A model generated the notes under the pieces. It did not search any database. It worked only from the letters and a program-made list of their open reading frames with translations, and had not been told where the DNA came from. The position numbers and the translations under genes were made by a program. DNA of 64,000 nt from Petrolisthes cinctipes (Eukaryota > Arthropoda > Malacostraca > Decapoda > Porcellanidae): contig JAWQEG010000506.1 of assembly GCA_033782935.1 (NCBI GenBank), positions 1,814,501 to 1,878,500 of the forward strand, given 5' to 3'. Below are positions 23,325-33,654 of this stretch, in pieces; position 1 is the stretch's first letter, and every line of letters starts with the position of its first letter.

Positions 23325-23493
23325 GTCTATTATTTATTTGATTTCTTGCATTTAATGTTACTCTACATTCATCTGTGTTATGTGTTACACTATTATGAAT
23401 AATGCAATACTTGTTACTGGGCTTGCTGTCACATTCACTTGTTACTTTAATGTTATCCTTATATTTAGAATTGGAGCGATTATTCTTATTAAA

Positions 23494-24205
23494 GTAACAC
23501 TTATCTGGGCTGTGTCCATTTTTTCTACAGATCTTACAATAAGGTTTCTTTTTCTTTTAGTTTTGATTTGTGAAGTTTGTTTTGTTTTGTGTTTGTGAAG
23601 AGCTTTTGTGCGTGTCTGTGTCAGTGATAACGGATACAGGTAGGGCTCTAGGTACGTTAAGAGGTTATTTTTGACTAACTTTAGCTGCATATTTAACCAA
23701 TCTGTCATTTGGCTTAATTCTATTTTGGCAGCTTCAAGTTTAGATTATTCTGTTAAGAGCAAAACATACTGTATGTACCCAAGAATCTGGTATACATATT
23801 CCCCCTTCATGTTACCGTTTCTGTCCAACCACTCTGACCCTTTTAAGAGTTGTTTAACATCGATAATGGTCGAACCTGCTAAAGCTAGAGCCGTACTCGA
23901 AGTAGCTGTTCCACAATTATTCACTGTTCATTTAACCATTCTGTGTACCCATGCTAGTGGACGGCCAAACTGTCCCCCACCAAAAACATCTATGAGATCT
24001 TCACTAAACTGTTTAAAATTAGTTAAATTATCTGGATCAGAAAAAGCAGTTGCAGTCAGTAGTGTACTACCATTGGAGTCTGGTTTAATATGTCCACGTA
24101 CAAACCTTATTTTGTCTTTGTCATCAGTAATACCTGCAGGAACCATGTTATCCTCACAAACCCTTAGAAATGTATTAATATTATATTTAACCTTTTCCCC
24201 TTCCC
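23494..24205 (-). pseudogene. Gag C-terminal part of EA with zinc knuckle
   Basis: A CCHC knuckle (CKICRKNGHSPDKC, CX2CX4HX4C) is encoded at about 23500-23541 on the minus strand. Upstream, 24146-23928 carries FSEDLIDVFGGGQFGRPLAW, shared with the gag of G1. The N-terminal part of gag is missing because Penelope sequence begins at 24206. Several stops separate the pieces. Confidence 0.8.
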
Positions 24206-24672
24206 CTTTACATAGAAACTCTACAACCTTCTATAAACAACCAGACACAAGACCTCCAAATACTACCCTCCAGAAAACGACACACCACCATTACAGTCAG
24301 GATACCCACCACACCTCCTACACCTACTGACCCACCACAAGCATCTAACATCTCACCCACCACCAACCAACAACTCAGACGAAGCGCCAAAATCAGACGT
24401 CACCCCCCATCCACCAATCACTAGGCCTCTGTTATGGTGGCCCCGCCCACCCCACATACGGAAAATGGATAAATACCTCTCACCCACCCAGAATCACCAC
24501 TTCTTCCTGAAGATGTCCAACGTACTGGACGAAACGTCGACCTCCCCCAACAACTCAACATTTGCCTCACTTATCCACCATCTAAGTGAAGATTTAAGAA
24601 AAACTGTTAGATCTATTGAAAGCATAAATAAAAAACTAATAAATGCAGAACAAGCCATATCCTACAACCTCG
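24206..24672 (+). mobile_element. Penelope-like element fragment PB
   Basis: The left part (24206 to about 24345) encodes the very C-terminus after the GIY-YIG domain (ETLQPSINNQTQDLQ in one frame). It matches the minus-strand element at 28341-29791 over more than 200 bp. The right part restarts at the N-terminus of the Penelope protein: ATG at 24465 or 24513, SNVLDETSTSPNNSTF, then HHLSEDLRKTV. So the end of one unit is joined head-to-tail to the start of the next, as in Penelope tandem terminal repeats. A hammerhead-like motif lies at 24507-24538. The fragment sits exactly between the broken ends of two gypsy elements. Confidence 0.85.
24507..24538 (+). ncRNA. Hammerhead-ribozyme-like motif in Penelope fragment PB
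   Basis: CTGAAGA (fits the hammerhead core CUGANGA), a GTCC/GGAC helix with an 8-nt loop, then GAAAC and GTC. The second copy at 28498-28530 differs by one loop base. Hammerheads are known from Penelope terminal repeats. Here the helix III sequence ACGU is self-complementary and short, and I cannot see a convincing helix I, so activity is uncertain. Confidence 0.5.
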
Positions 24673-24673
24673 T

Positions 24674-24883
24674 TTGACATACCAGAAGAATAAACAGGCT
24701 AAACAAATCCTGATTGAGAAAGGAGACGCAGTGATCTTAGAGGTACCTGAACGGGCATATAAGCTCAGGAATAAATTTACAGGCCCTCATGAGGTTGTAG
24801 AGCAACCCTATCACCATATATTCGTAATTCGTGATCCTCAAACGGGCGAATTACAGACCGTCCATTGTGACAGACTCAAGTAA
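24674..24883 (+). pseudogene. Integrase C-terminal domain of EB
   Basis: The peptide has KNKQAKQILIEKGDAVIL and NKFTGPHEVVEQP, the basic strand and the GPY/F-like module at the end of gypsy integrases, then FVIRDPQTGELQTVHCDRLK. It ends with a stop at 24881-24883, about 170 bp before the envelope ATG. Everything upstream of this domain is missing. Confidence 0.8.
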
Positions 24884-25055
24884 GTTAAAAGAACACTGTT
24901 GGACAAAATAAAATCATTCGAGCCCACACAAACACTACAAACGCACACGTCAGGGAGTTATATGTCTAGTGCATTACAAAATAAACTGAGTGAGGCTCGT
25001 GCAAAATTACGTTCTGCGACCAAGTCATAATGTAATGCACAACTATTTTTACAGG

Positions 25056-26475
25056 ATGAGTGGCATACTGCTGATCTTATGCTTCCTACTCTACGGGGTA
25101 ATTCATGGGTTACAACTAACAGACGTCGTGAAACCTGGAGCCCTAGTGGGAAAGTTGGGAAAAGTACAACTGGTCGAGGATATCGTCACAGTTGAGTTAT
25201 CCCTAAATTAACTCTGGAAAGTTCCAGAAGAATTACAAGTGGTGAAAAGCACAAAGGAAATAAATGAGTCTATTCAGAAGCTTCTAGATAAAGACTCCAT
25301 ATCGCAAACAATAAGGCAAACAGCAGGACTACAGGCTAGAAGAGCCGATACATTACTCCAAGCCATCACCTCACTTTTGAAAGAGTTCCAGACATTAGAC
25401 CAATCCGCTGGCTATCATAGGGCCAAGAGGGGTCTCTTCAATGCCTTTGGAGAGGTGAGTCGTTTCCTTTTCGGAACTGCTACTGAATCACAAGTGGAAG
25501 AACTTGGGAAGAAACTATAGAAGATCGCTGAGGCTCAGGCGCAACTACAAAAACTGATAATTTCCTCACTGTTAGGTGTCAGCCGAGTCACCGACAAGGT
25601 GAATGAAGTCATTGCGACCGCAAACAGTCTCACACAGTCACTCCATATACTCAACTACATATTACATTTGACATACTTGAGTACTGTTACCCCATTCTTC
25701 ACATCCCATTTAATAATGACAAGGCCTTCTATACATGGGAGATCATTCCTTTACCCTTGCAAATTGACAGCACACTAGTGACTGTAGATACACCGCATGG
25801 GCAAGTTGTCGTGTCTGAAGACTACCTTTCACTGGACACAGTTGATAGAGATGCGTTTCCCCACAGTAAAAGACATGCCTTGTGAGATAGGATTGATTCA
25901 TACCACAAGTAGTAACGCAGTCAAGGAATGCACATATAAACATCTTGCACTGAAGACAGTTTTCCATACTCATCTTCAGGGATTCCAATACTTTTACTTT
26001 CCACAGGAGAAAGGAGTGACCTTCCTTTGCTTGGATGATGTTAAGCGCATTCAGGTTCATGGCTATTACATGGCACCAGATCACTGTGAGATTAGATCTA
26101 ATACCTTAGCTACTTTGCCTATACGCTAACACTTAGCGTTTTCGGTTAATATGTCTTCTAGTTAAAGTGCATTAACTAACATTCCTTCTGTAAACATGTC
26201 ATCATTAAAAATATCTTCGGAGGAAGTTAGTTAGGATGAAGCTCCTGTAGTTCATGAACAAGATTTCTTTTTCTAATACCTTGGATGTTTCTCTCCCAAT
26301 GTATTTGTCAAGAGGCAGTCTTGCAAGTGCCGTCTCGGTACCTATCATGTTCTGTATTGTTGTAGTGTGTGTTGTTGTGTACTTTCTACGTGTTAGGGGC
26401 AGGGCCGTGAAAGAAATACTACAGTCAGCTATGCAAGTAAATAGACGCCCTCTGCATAAGGAGTTCCTCTGTTGA
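25056..26475 (+). pseudogene. Envelope-like (F-type) glycoprotein of EB, broken
   Basis: The ATG at 25056 lies directly after a splice-acceptor-like CTATTTTTACAG and starts a hydrophobic signal peptide (GILLILCFLLYGV). A stop at about 25207-25209 breaks the first part. The next piece (25239-25520) is helical and ends in a furin-type RAKR site at 25419-25430, followed by GLFNAFGEVSRFLFGTAT. A further piece with conserved cysteines lies at 25797-26129. The last piece (26254-26475) has a single membrane span (VSVPIMFCIVVVCVVVYFL) and a short basic tail. The layout matches gypsy/baculovirus F-type fusion proteins. At least three breaks make it inactive. Confidence 0.85.
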
Positions 26476-27355
26476 ATGTTATCAGCAACACTGCTTTTCA
26501 GCCTACACTATACAAGGTTAGGGATACATATAGGTATAGATATGTCCTATAAAATTAACCATTCAGGTCCACCAAGAGGACTTGGTGTGGTAGTGGCCGA
26601 GCAATGTACAGGCTACTGGACACCAATATATATTTTCAGGCTATTATCACATATAAATAGTCTTAGGTACTTCATACTTGGCAAAGTATTACTAATTCTG
26701 GTATATGAAACACATTTCTAATTATTTCTTATTTCATGTATTGTACACTATTACCGCCAGAGGACAGCTCCATACAGGCGAATTACCACACCCTACCATA
26801 AAATGCTGCTGAGATCAGCAAGTTATCCAGCGCACCAGCCATGTGACTGGGCGTCGAGTCAGTTGAAATTAGTCACGAGATACGGCAAGGTGTGTGTGTC
26901 TACCTCATCAAAGGAACCACACCCACATAATACTTGACCATTCTCTAAATATCCTGTGTACAAATACATAGTAACCATACAACAGTGTTACCTCAATAAA
27001 CCAGTAATATCTACTACTGTGTTCATTTCACCACGAGTGCTAAATAACTTTCTCCGTAGCTCTGATTGAACAAACACTAACTACATAAATTCCGCGAATA
27101 TTCTTCCGAGAGCGCCTTCAAGAACAGCTACAACATATCTTCAAATAACAAAAACTGGGAATCGCTACCTAAACGAACCAGTACAGAAGAATGAAGGGAA
27201 GGAAAGTGGAAAAAGTAAAGTTGCTGGAGGGGTTGTTTGGCAAGGTGTCACAATTAATGGGACTGAGAATATTCTTGCAGTAGGGAGTCGTTAGAAAATG
27301 GAGTGAGACTGAGGAGCTTAGCAAGCTATGCATGAACACATGTCTTATAACTGAC
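26476..27355. other. Probable 3' region/LTR of EB, then intron sequence
   Basis: No gene is seen. AATAAA at 26995-27000 and the LTR-like composition from about 26740 suggest the 3' LTR of EB, but no twin exists in the window. The sequence from about 27100 to 27355 is unassigned and belongs to an intron of the MCT-like gene. Confidence 0.45.
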
Positions 27356-27547
27356 CTGTTATTGGACCTAATACCAGGTAGAGGAGACCCATGACAAGGC
27401 TGGTGATGCTGAGCATGGGGTTTATCATGGCTAGACCGAGTTGATCAACCATAACGAGGTTGTAAATGGAGGCAGCCAAGCCATATCCACCCCCACACAA
27501 GCCTAGGGTCACCGCTCTCATCACAAAACTTCCCGCCATGCTGAACC
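27356..27547 (-). CDS. Monocarboxylate-transporter-like (SLC16/MFS) exon, C-terminal bundle
   Basis: This 192-bp minus-strand exon has acceptor TTTTTCAG at 27548-27555 and donor GTCAGT at 27350-27355. It encodes GFSMAGSFVMRAVTLGLCGG followed by GYGLAASIYNLVMVDQLGLA and a hydrophobic stretch ending LVLGPITG. This fits two membrane helices of the MCT C-terminal half, including the typical VDLLGL...GLLLLxxG...LGPPIAG pattern. It enters in phase 1 and leaves in phase 1, matching the donor of the exon at 45311-45410. The protein would move monocarboxylates or related solutes across the plasma membrane. The remaining C-terminal exon is not in the window. Confidence 0.82.
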
Positions 27548-28290
<743 letters not shown>

Positions 28291-28297
28291 TGGGTAT

Positions 28298-28299
<2 letters not shown>

Positions 28300-28342
<43 letters not shown>
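28300..28342. repeat. (GT)n microsatellite, 43 bp
   Basis: This pure GT run lies at the centre of the Penelope inverted repeat. Confidence 0.97.
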
Positions 28343-28344
<2 letters not shown>

Positions 28345-28497
28345 TCTCTTTTAAACAAACGAGGTTGAAGGAAATGGCTTGTTCTGCATGAATGAGTTTA
28401 TTTTTTATATTTTCAATATCTCTTACAGTTTTTCTTAAATTAAGTCTTCACTTAGATGGTAGATAAGTGAGGCAAATGTTGAGTTGTTGGGGGAGGT

Positions 28498-28530
28498 CGA
28501 CGTTTCGTCCAGTACATTGGACATCTTCAG
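28498..28530 (-). ncRNA. Hammerhead-ribozyme-like motif in Penelope PA
   Basis: This has the same core as 24507-24538 on the minus strand: CTGAAGA, GTCC/GGAC helix, GAAACGTC. It lies between the end of one unit's coding sequence and the start of the next, the position reported for hammerheads in Penelope terminal repeats. Confidence 0.5.
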
Positions 28531-28583
28531 GAGGAAGTGGTGATTCTAAGTGGGTGCGGGGTATTTATCTATTTTCCATATGT

Positions 28584-28842
28584 AAAGAAGATTTAGGGCT
28601 TTATACCTATCGACTGATGGTGTTGGTCATTAAGGCAGTCAGTCTTGTTACATCAACATATCTTCCCCCAGCCTACAAGGCTGCTATCCTTGTTTTTACA
28701 GCCGGGTACCTATTCACTGCTAGGTGAACAGGGACATAGAGGGCTGGAAAAATTGTCCAACAATTCCACTGACCCGGGAATCGAACCCGGGACCTCTCGC
28801 GTGCTGGGCGAGTATGTTAACCATTAAACCATCAGCACCCCC
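28584..28842 (-). mobile_element. tRNA-derived SINE nested in Penelope PA
   Basis: The minus strand starts with a tRNA-like head (28842 to 28767): GGGGGTGCTGATGG with an A box (TGGTTTAATGG), an anticodon-arm-like CTCGC...GCGAG and a B box (GGTTCGATTCC). The loop would read AGC, but position 33 is C and the acceptor ends do not pair, so it is not a tRNA gene. A body with TTCACCTAGCAGTGAATAGG follows, which I associate with decapod SINEs. It interrupts Penelope sequence that is continuous in PB. Flanks TTCCATATGT (28574-28583) and TTCCGTACGT (28844-28853) are the probable target duplication with two changes. Confidence 0.85.
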
Positions 28843-29115
28843 ATTCCGTACGTGGGTTGGGCGGGGCCACCATATCAGAGGCCTAGTGATTGGTGGATCG
28901 GGGGTAGTTTCTGATTCTGGCCCTACATCTGAGTTGTTGGTTGGTTGTAGTGGTGGTGGGTAAGATGTTAGATGCTTGTGGTGGGTCAGTAAGTGTTGGA
29001 GGTGTGATGGGTATCCTGACGGTGCTGGTGATGTATCGTTTTCTAGAGGGCAGTATTTGGAGGTCTTGTGTCTGGTTGTTTATAGAGGGTTGTAGGGTTT
29101 CTATGAAGATCGCTT

Positions 29116-29775
29116 CTACAGTAGGTAGGAGAATCTTCTGCTGTCTGTTTCTTTGTCTAGTATGATGGTATTATTTACTAGATTGCCTCGTGTCAGGGCT
29201 TTGTGATCGTGGGCACGGTAGTGGTTTTTTATAAACCCTGACTGGAGGTGCATGGTGAGCCAACGAGACAGTGATGTTTGTGTTTTACCAACATAGTGGT
29301 GAGGCTCACAGTCCACACTGTTACAGGTGTGTTGGTAAATCAAAAGGTCACTGTTCATCGGGCTCTTGGAGGTAGTAGGTCGGTTGTGTAGGGTGAGTTT
29401 CGAGGTTTTTGGAGACTTGTATTAAATTACTAGTTTGATCTCGCTGTCTGGGTCGGTGGGGTGGACATTCTTCTTTATTATGTCTCTTAGTATGGTCTCG
29501 TCAGTCTTGTAGTCGGTGGACATATAATTGCGGTAGTAAAGTTTGATATTACTGTTGGGTTGGGTTGGGGGATTCACTTCGTACCATTTTTCTAGCTGGA
29601 GTTTGATGGTGTTGGAGACGTCTGTGTTAGAATATCCATTGTTTACCAGGACTTGGGTGAGAAGTTCTAGTTCCTGGTGTGTGTCTCTCCAGCTGGTGCA
29701 GTGGGAGAGAGCCCTCCTGACGTAGGATGAGATGGTGGATTGGAGGTATCTCTTGGGGTATTCACTATGCCCCAA
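29116..29775 (-). pseudogene. Penelope protein C-terminus with GIY-YIG domain
   Basis: Two open pieces (29775-29422 and 29358-29116) are separated by a frame break near 29400. The second has LIYQHTCNSVDC (first half of GIY-YIG), HHYVGKTQTSLSRWLTMHL (YIG half with the catalytic Arg region), and IKNHYRAHDHKALTRGNL. In Penelope elements this endonuclease nicks the target for primed reverse transcription. The RT domain is absent, so this is a partial, inactive gene. Confidence 0.87.
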
Positions 29776-29791
29776 GATATACCGGTATATC

Positions 29792-31400
29792 TGCTTCTTT
29801 CTCTCGTCATTATTATCCCGCTTCTATGCGAGGTCGACGTTTTTAACAAGCTGCCGCCAACCAGCACGTTCCAGAACTTCGTCTCCCGTCAATCCCTTCT
29901 CTCTCAGATCATCTCTCACACTGTCCATCCATCTTCGCTTTGGTCTCCCCCTACTTCTTCTACCCTGCACTTCCATCTCCATCACCTTTCTCCCTACATA
30001 ATCCTCTTTCCTCCTCATCACACGTCCATACCATTGGATTCTTCTCTCTTGAACCTTCCTCGAAAATTCCGTCACTTTTACTGTAACCCTAATTCTTTCA
30101 TTCCTGAACTTGTCCATCTTTGTGACTCCGCACATAAACCTCAACATTCTCATTTCTGCCACATCGTCTCTTTTATTGCATTTTCTTTGAAGCCCACGTC
30201 TAAGCTCCATACATCATTGCCGGTCTCACCACCGTCTTGTACTGTACATCTTACCTTTCGCTCTTACGTTTATTCTTTTGTCACATAACACACCCGACAT
30301 CTTTTTCCAATGTTTCCATCCCGCCTATACTCTATGTGTAATTTCCGAATCCAGCTCTCCGTTTTCCGCCACTGTCGATCCAAGATATTTAAAATTTTCC
30401 ACTCTCTTTAGATTATTTCCTTGAATGGTAACATTCCCCGCACTTTCATCCATAAAACTAAGGTACTCCGTCTTCGCCCGACTGATCTTTAACCCTCAGT
30501 CTTCTAAAACTCTCCTCTAGTACTCCACTTTTTGTTCTACTTCTTCTCTAGTGGTGCAGCAATGAACTATGTCATCTGCAAACAGCATGCACCACGGGAC
30601 CTGGTCTTTTACCCCTTCTGCAAACACATCCATTATGAGGTCGAACAAATATTGGCTCAGCGAGGACCACTGGTGTAGCCCCACACGTACGGAGATCCAT
30701 CTTGTTAATCCTACGCTACTTCGTACTCTAGTTCTAACCCCTACGTACAGTCACGAGCATAAGTTTCTTTACCCCCTTGGCGAGAGTTAGGTCGAAGTCG
30801 TCGTTGGATATGGACTGGACGAACAAAAATGAACCAGTTCATAATGTTCGAATGATGCTTCATGTCACTAGAGGTGTTCACTTGAATACAACAAATTTTA
30901 CACCGTCATGAGATACTGACCCCCAGTGTTCGTTTGCCTGGCCCTTCTCCAACCACAACTTCGACCTCATTCTCGCCATGGGGGTAAAGAAACTTATGCT
31001 TGTGACTGTACGTGTCCATCACAAACCTGATATACTTTTCTGGCACCCCTTTAACTCTCAAACACCTCCACAATTATTGTTGCGGCACTTTGTCGTATGC
31101 CTTCTCTAAGTCGATAAAGACTAAGTGAAGACCTCTTCTTTTCTCCCGATGTTTCTCCATCATCTGCCGTAGTGCAAAAACCGCATCCGTCGTTCCGAAT
31201 CCGAACTAAATAAATAATCCGAACTGTTCCTCTCCTATCGATGTTTCCTCTCTGAGTCTCCGTTCGATTATTCTTTCCCAGATCTTCCTCTATAATTTCC
31301 GCACTCGTGGATGTATCCTTTCTCTTTGTAGATGGGGACGATGACACTGTCCCTCCATTCATTCGGCATTCTCACTGCCTGGTAGATCTTATTCATCAAA
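29792..31400 (-). mobile_element. RTE-type LINE copy RA, broken
   Basis: On the minus strand it runs from an RT fragment near 31360 to a 3' end near 29792. An intact FADD catalytic box is encoded near 30570-30585 (PWCMLFADDIVHC). The C-terminal part is open at 30210-29824 (MRMLRFMCGVTKMDKFRNE, WYGRVMRRKEDYVGRK, GRPKRRWMDSVRDDLR), the usual end of RTE ORFs. The RT is interrupted by a Tc1-like MITE at 30748-31008 and has stops. The left end abuts Penelope sequence. It is related to, but not the same subfamily as, the copy at 47758-49346. Confidence 0.85.
30748..31008. mobile_element. Tc1/mariner-like MITE, 261 bp
   Basis: Terminal inverted repeats of about 60 bp start CAGTCACRAGCATAAGTTTC on both strands. 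The element is flanked by TA on each side (30746-30747 and 31009-31010), the Tc1/mariner target. It has no coding capacity. It splits an RTE coding sequence that is continuous in the copy at 48415-48500. Confidence 0.9.
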
Positions 31401-31401
31401 T

Positions 31402-32095
<694 letters not shown>

Positions 32096-32535
32096 TAATA
32101 ACGATGTAACATAATCCTTCCCTGTATGTGTAGTGAAGATATGTCACACCGTAACACCCCCTTTCCAATTTTAGATGTGAGTTCTCCCTTAAGAAGGTCA
32201 CATCTTACATGAACGCGTGAGAGTAAATCTGCTATCACATTATCTCTCCCCTTAATATGAGTAATTACTAAGTCATAGGCCTGTAACAGTTGACACCGTC
32301 TCATCAATCTTTGATTTAAATTTTCCATCCTATCAACAAATACTAAGGGGTTGTGATCCGTAAACACTTCCACTGGCGTAGATGTCAAAATGATTCAAAC
32401 ACATAATCAGTGATAAAGCTTCTTTTTCTATCGTACTATAACCTCTCTGGTAAGATAATAATTTTTCGTAAAAATATCCAATGGGATGATCGATTTCCAC
32501 TTTCTTGACCGGCCAAATGGTAGTATATGAACATT
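32096..32535 (-). pseudogene. Gypsy RNase H remnant G3
   Basis: On the minus strand DHPIGYFYEKLLSYQRGYSTIEKEALSLI is followed, after a frame change near 32395, by VEVFTDHNPLVFVDRM and THIKGRDNVIADLLSRVH. These are the middle and end of a Ty3/gypsy RNase H. The usual first catalytic DAS segment is replaced by unrelated sequence, indicating a deletion. No integrase follows to the left. Confidence 0.82.
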
Positions 32536-33119
32536 TAAATGGGTCCCAAAGATGGCTACCCCCAGCCACCCACATCTGTCAAAACATGGTGCAATCACCT
32601 CCCAGCCAATCAGGAAGCATCACATGACAACTCAAGCCACTCCCATCAGAGCTTCCCCAATCTGCCATTGGCTCAGAGCTGTAGGAACTTCAGTCTCGCT
32701 CCAGCTTTTGTGAGAGATATGCAATTGCCCCAGGCTGCTCCCACACCCACAACCCTAACTCCTGACATTATGCCAGTAAGTTGATAAAACCCAAACATTA
32801 TACACTAGAATAAATGTGTTATCAAGTGATATTGGTGTCAATTACGTGAGAATTATAGAAATTGACAAAATCCATGAATGAAAAATGGCATGTCTATATA
32901 TGGACATGGGCCTGTCTATCATAATTGTGAAATGTCCTTATATGGATATTTGGCCCGTCTATCATAATTTTTTTTTTATTGACACAGTTTTATGTAACTA
33001 GACATAACTTTTTATAAAACATCCACAAATCATTTATGGTTTATGGGTAAAGTTGTATCGAACATTAATATCCACACAATATCAACAATGCCCTATTTTG
33101 ATGTGTTTTTCAGCGAATA
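32536..33119. other. Unassigned sequence with a short direct repeat
   Basis: No gene is seen. The phrase CTGTCTATCATAATT and its neighbour ATGGACAT/ATGGATAT recur at about 32905-32970, a local duplication. The stretch 32540-32830 is GC-richer with AATAAA at about 32810 and could be an LTR piece. Confidence 0.4.
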
Positions 33120-33545
33120 GTGAATTAGGTATTTCTACATAAGAGGTCCATGTGTTTTTTTCCTGCTTATTTTTACTTGTTTTATTCATTATTGACTATA
33201 ATAATGATCAGAAACCACTTTTTTTATACTTAGTCTGACCTTACCTGACCCTACCTAACCTAACCTAGACTACAGCAGACTACCTGGGGCTACGACCCAG
33301 TACTTTGCTCCAGTCACTTTATGACAGTCTACACCGGTTATATCCCGGTAGTTTGCCCAGTTAGGTCCCGGTAGTCTATTGAGGTCTAGGTTAGATTAGG
33401 TAAGGTCAGACTGAATATAAAAAAAGTGGTTTCCAATCATCATTATGGTCAATAATGAATAGAACAATTAAAAATAAGCAGGAAAAGGTAAAACAAAAAC
33501 TCATAAAAATAATATGTGGACCTCTTATACAAAATTTCTATGAAA
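33120..33545. repeat. Long inverted repeat / foldback element, about 150-bp arms
   Basis: The left arm (about 33120-33269) and right arm (about 33385-33545) are inverted copies with roughly 80-85% match by eye. Shared blocks include AAGAGGTCCA, TCCTGCTTATTTTTA, TTCATTATTGAC and CAGTCTGACCTTACCT-like sequence. The 115-bp centre contains smaller GGTAGTC/GACTACC palindromes. It has no coding capacity and may be a MITE; the target duplication is unclear. Confidence 0.75.
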
Positions 33546-33654
33546 TAAATGTTTTTTTTTCATACTGTAACCAAATTTCTTCATATATTATTACTTTTTC
33601 CAGTTCCAAACTGGACTCTTCTACAAGTGGGTCTGCCACTGCGAGGCTACTGTG

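Larger units (their letters stand above)
18150..24205 (-). mobile_element. Errantivirus-like Ty3/gypsy element EA (gag-pol-env), broken
   Basis: On the minus strand the order is gag end (24146 down to about 23500), protease (23324-22824), RT (22256-21646), RNase H and integrase (21367-19978) and an envelope-like gene (19657 to 18150, cut by LINE L1). The gag-pol-env order and an F-type envelope match insect errantiviruses (gypsy type). Every reading frame is broken by stops or frameshifts. The 5' end is lost where a Penelope fragment starts at 24206, so no 5' LTR is visible. The 3' part continues left of the LINE at 11644 and is then disturbed by a Helitron end. It is an old endogenous copy. 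Confidence 0.88.
24674..27060 (+). mobile_element. 3' half of a second errantivirus-like gypsy element EB
   Basis: It starts abruptly after the Penelope fragment with the C-terminus of integrase (24674-24883), then an envelope-like gene (25056-26475), then about 580 bp that should contain the 3' untranslated region and LTR, with AATAAA at 26995-27000. It is related to EA but clearly diverged and points the opposite way. The exact 3' end is not determined because no second LTR is in the window. Confidence 0.8.
28341..29791 (-). mobile_element. Penelope-like element PA with GIY-YIG endonuclease
   Basis: On the minus strand this runs from the region after the RT (29775-29422, KWYEVNPPTQPN and IIKKNVHPTDPDSEIKLVI) through the GIY-YIG domain (29358-29116) and a C-terminal tail. 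It then passes a hammerhead-like motif (28530-28498) and restarts into the N-terminal coding segment of a following unit (to 28341). A SINE is nested at 28584-28842. The RT itself is missing; at 29792 the 3' end of an RTE LINE begins, either an insertion or the 5' truncation point. Confidence 0.88.

Noticed and set aside
28767..28842. tRNA gene (anticodon AGC)
   Set aside because: The loop lacks U33 and the acceptor ends do not pair; it continues into a SINE body, so it is a tRNA-derived SINE head.
33240..33269. CCTAACCTAACC resembling arthropod telomere repeat (TTAGG)n
   Set aside because: Only about two units, imperfect, and part of an inverted repeat arm; too short to be telomeric.
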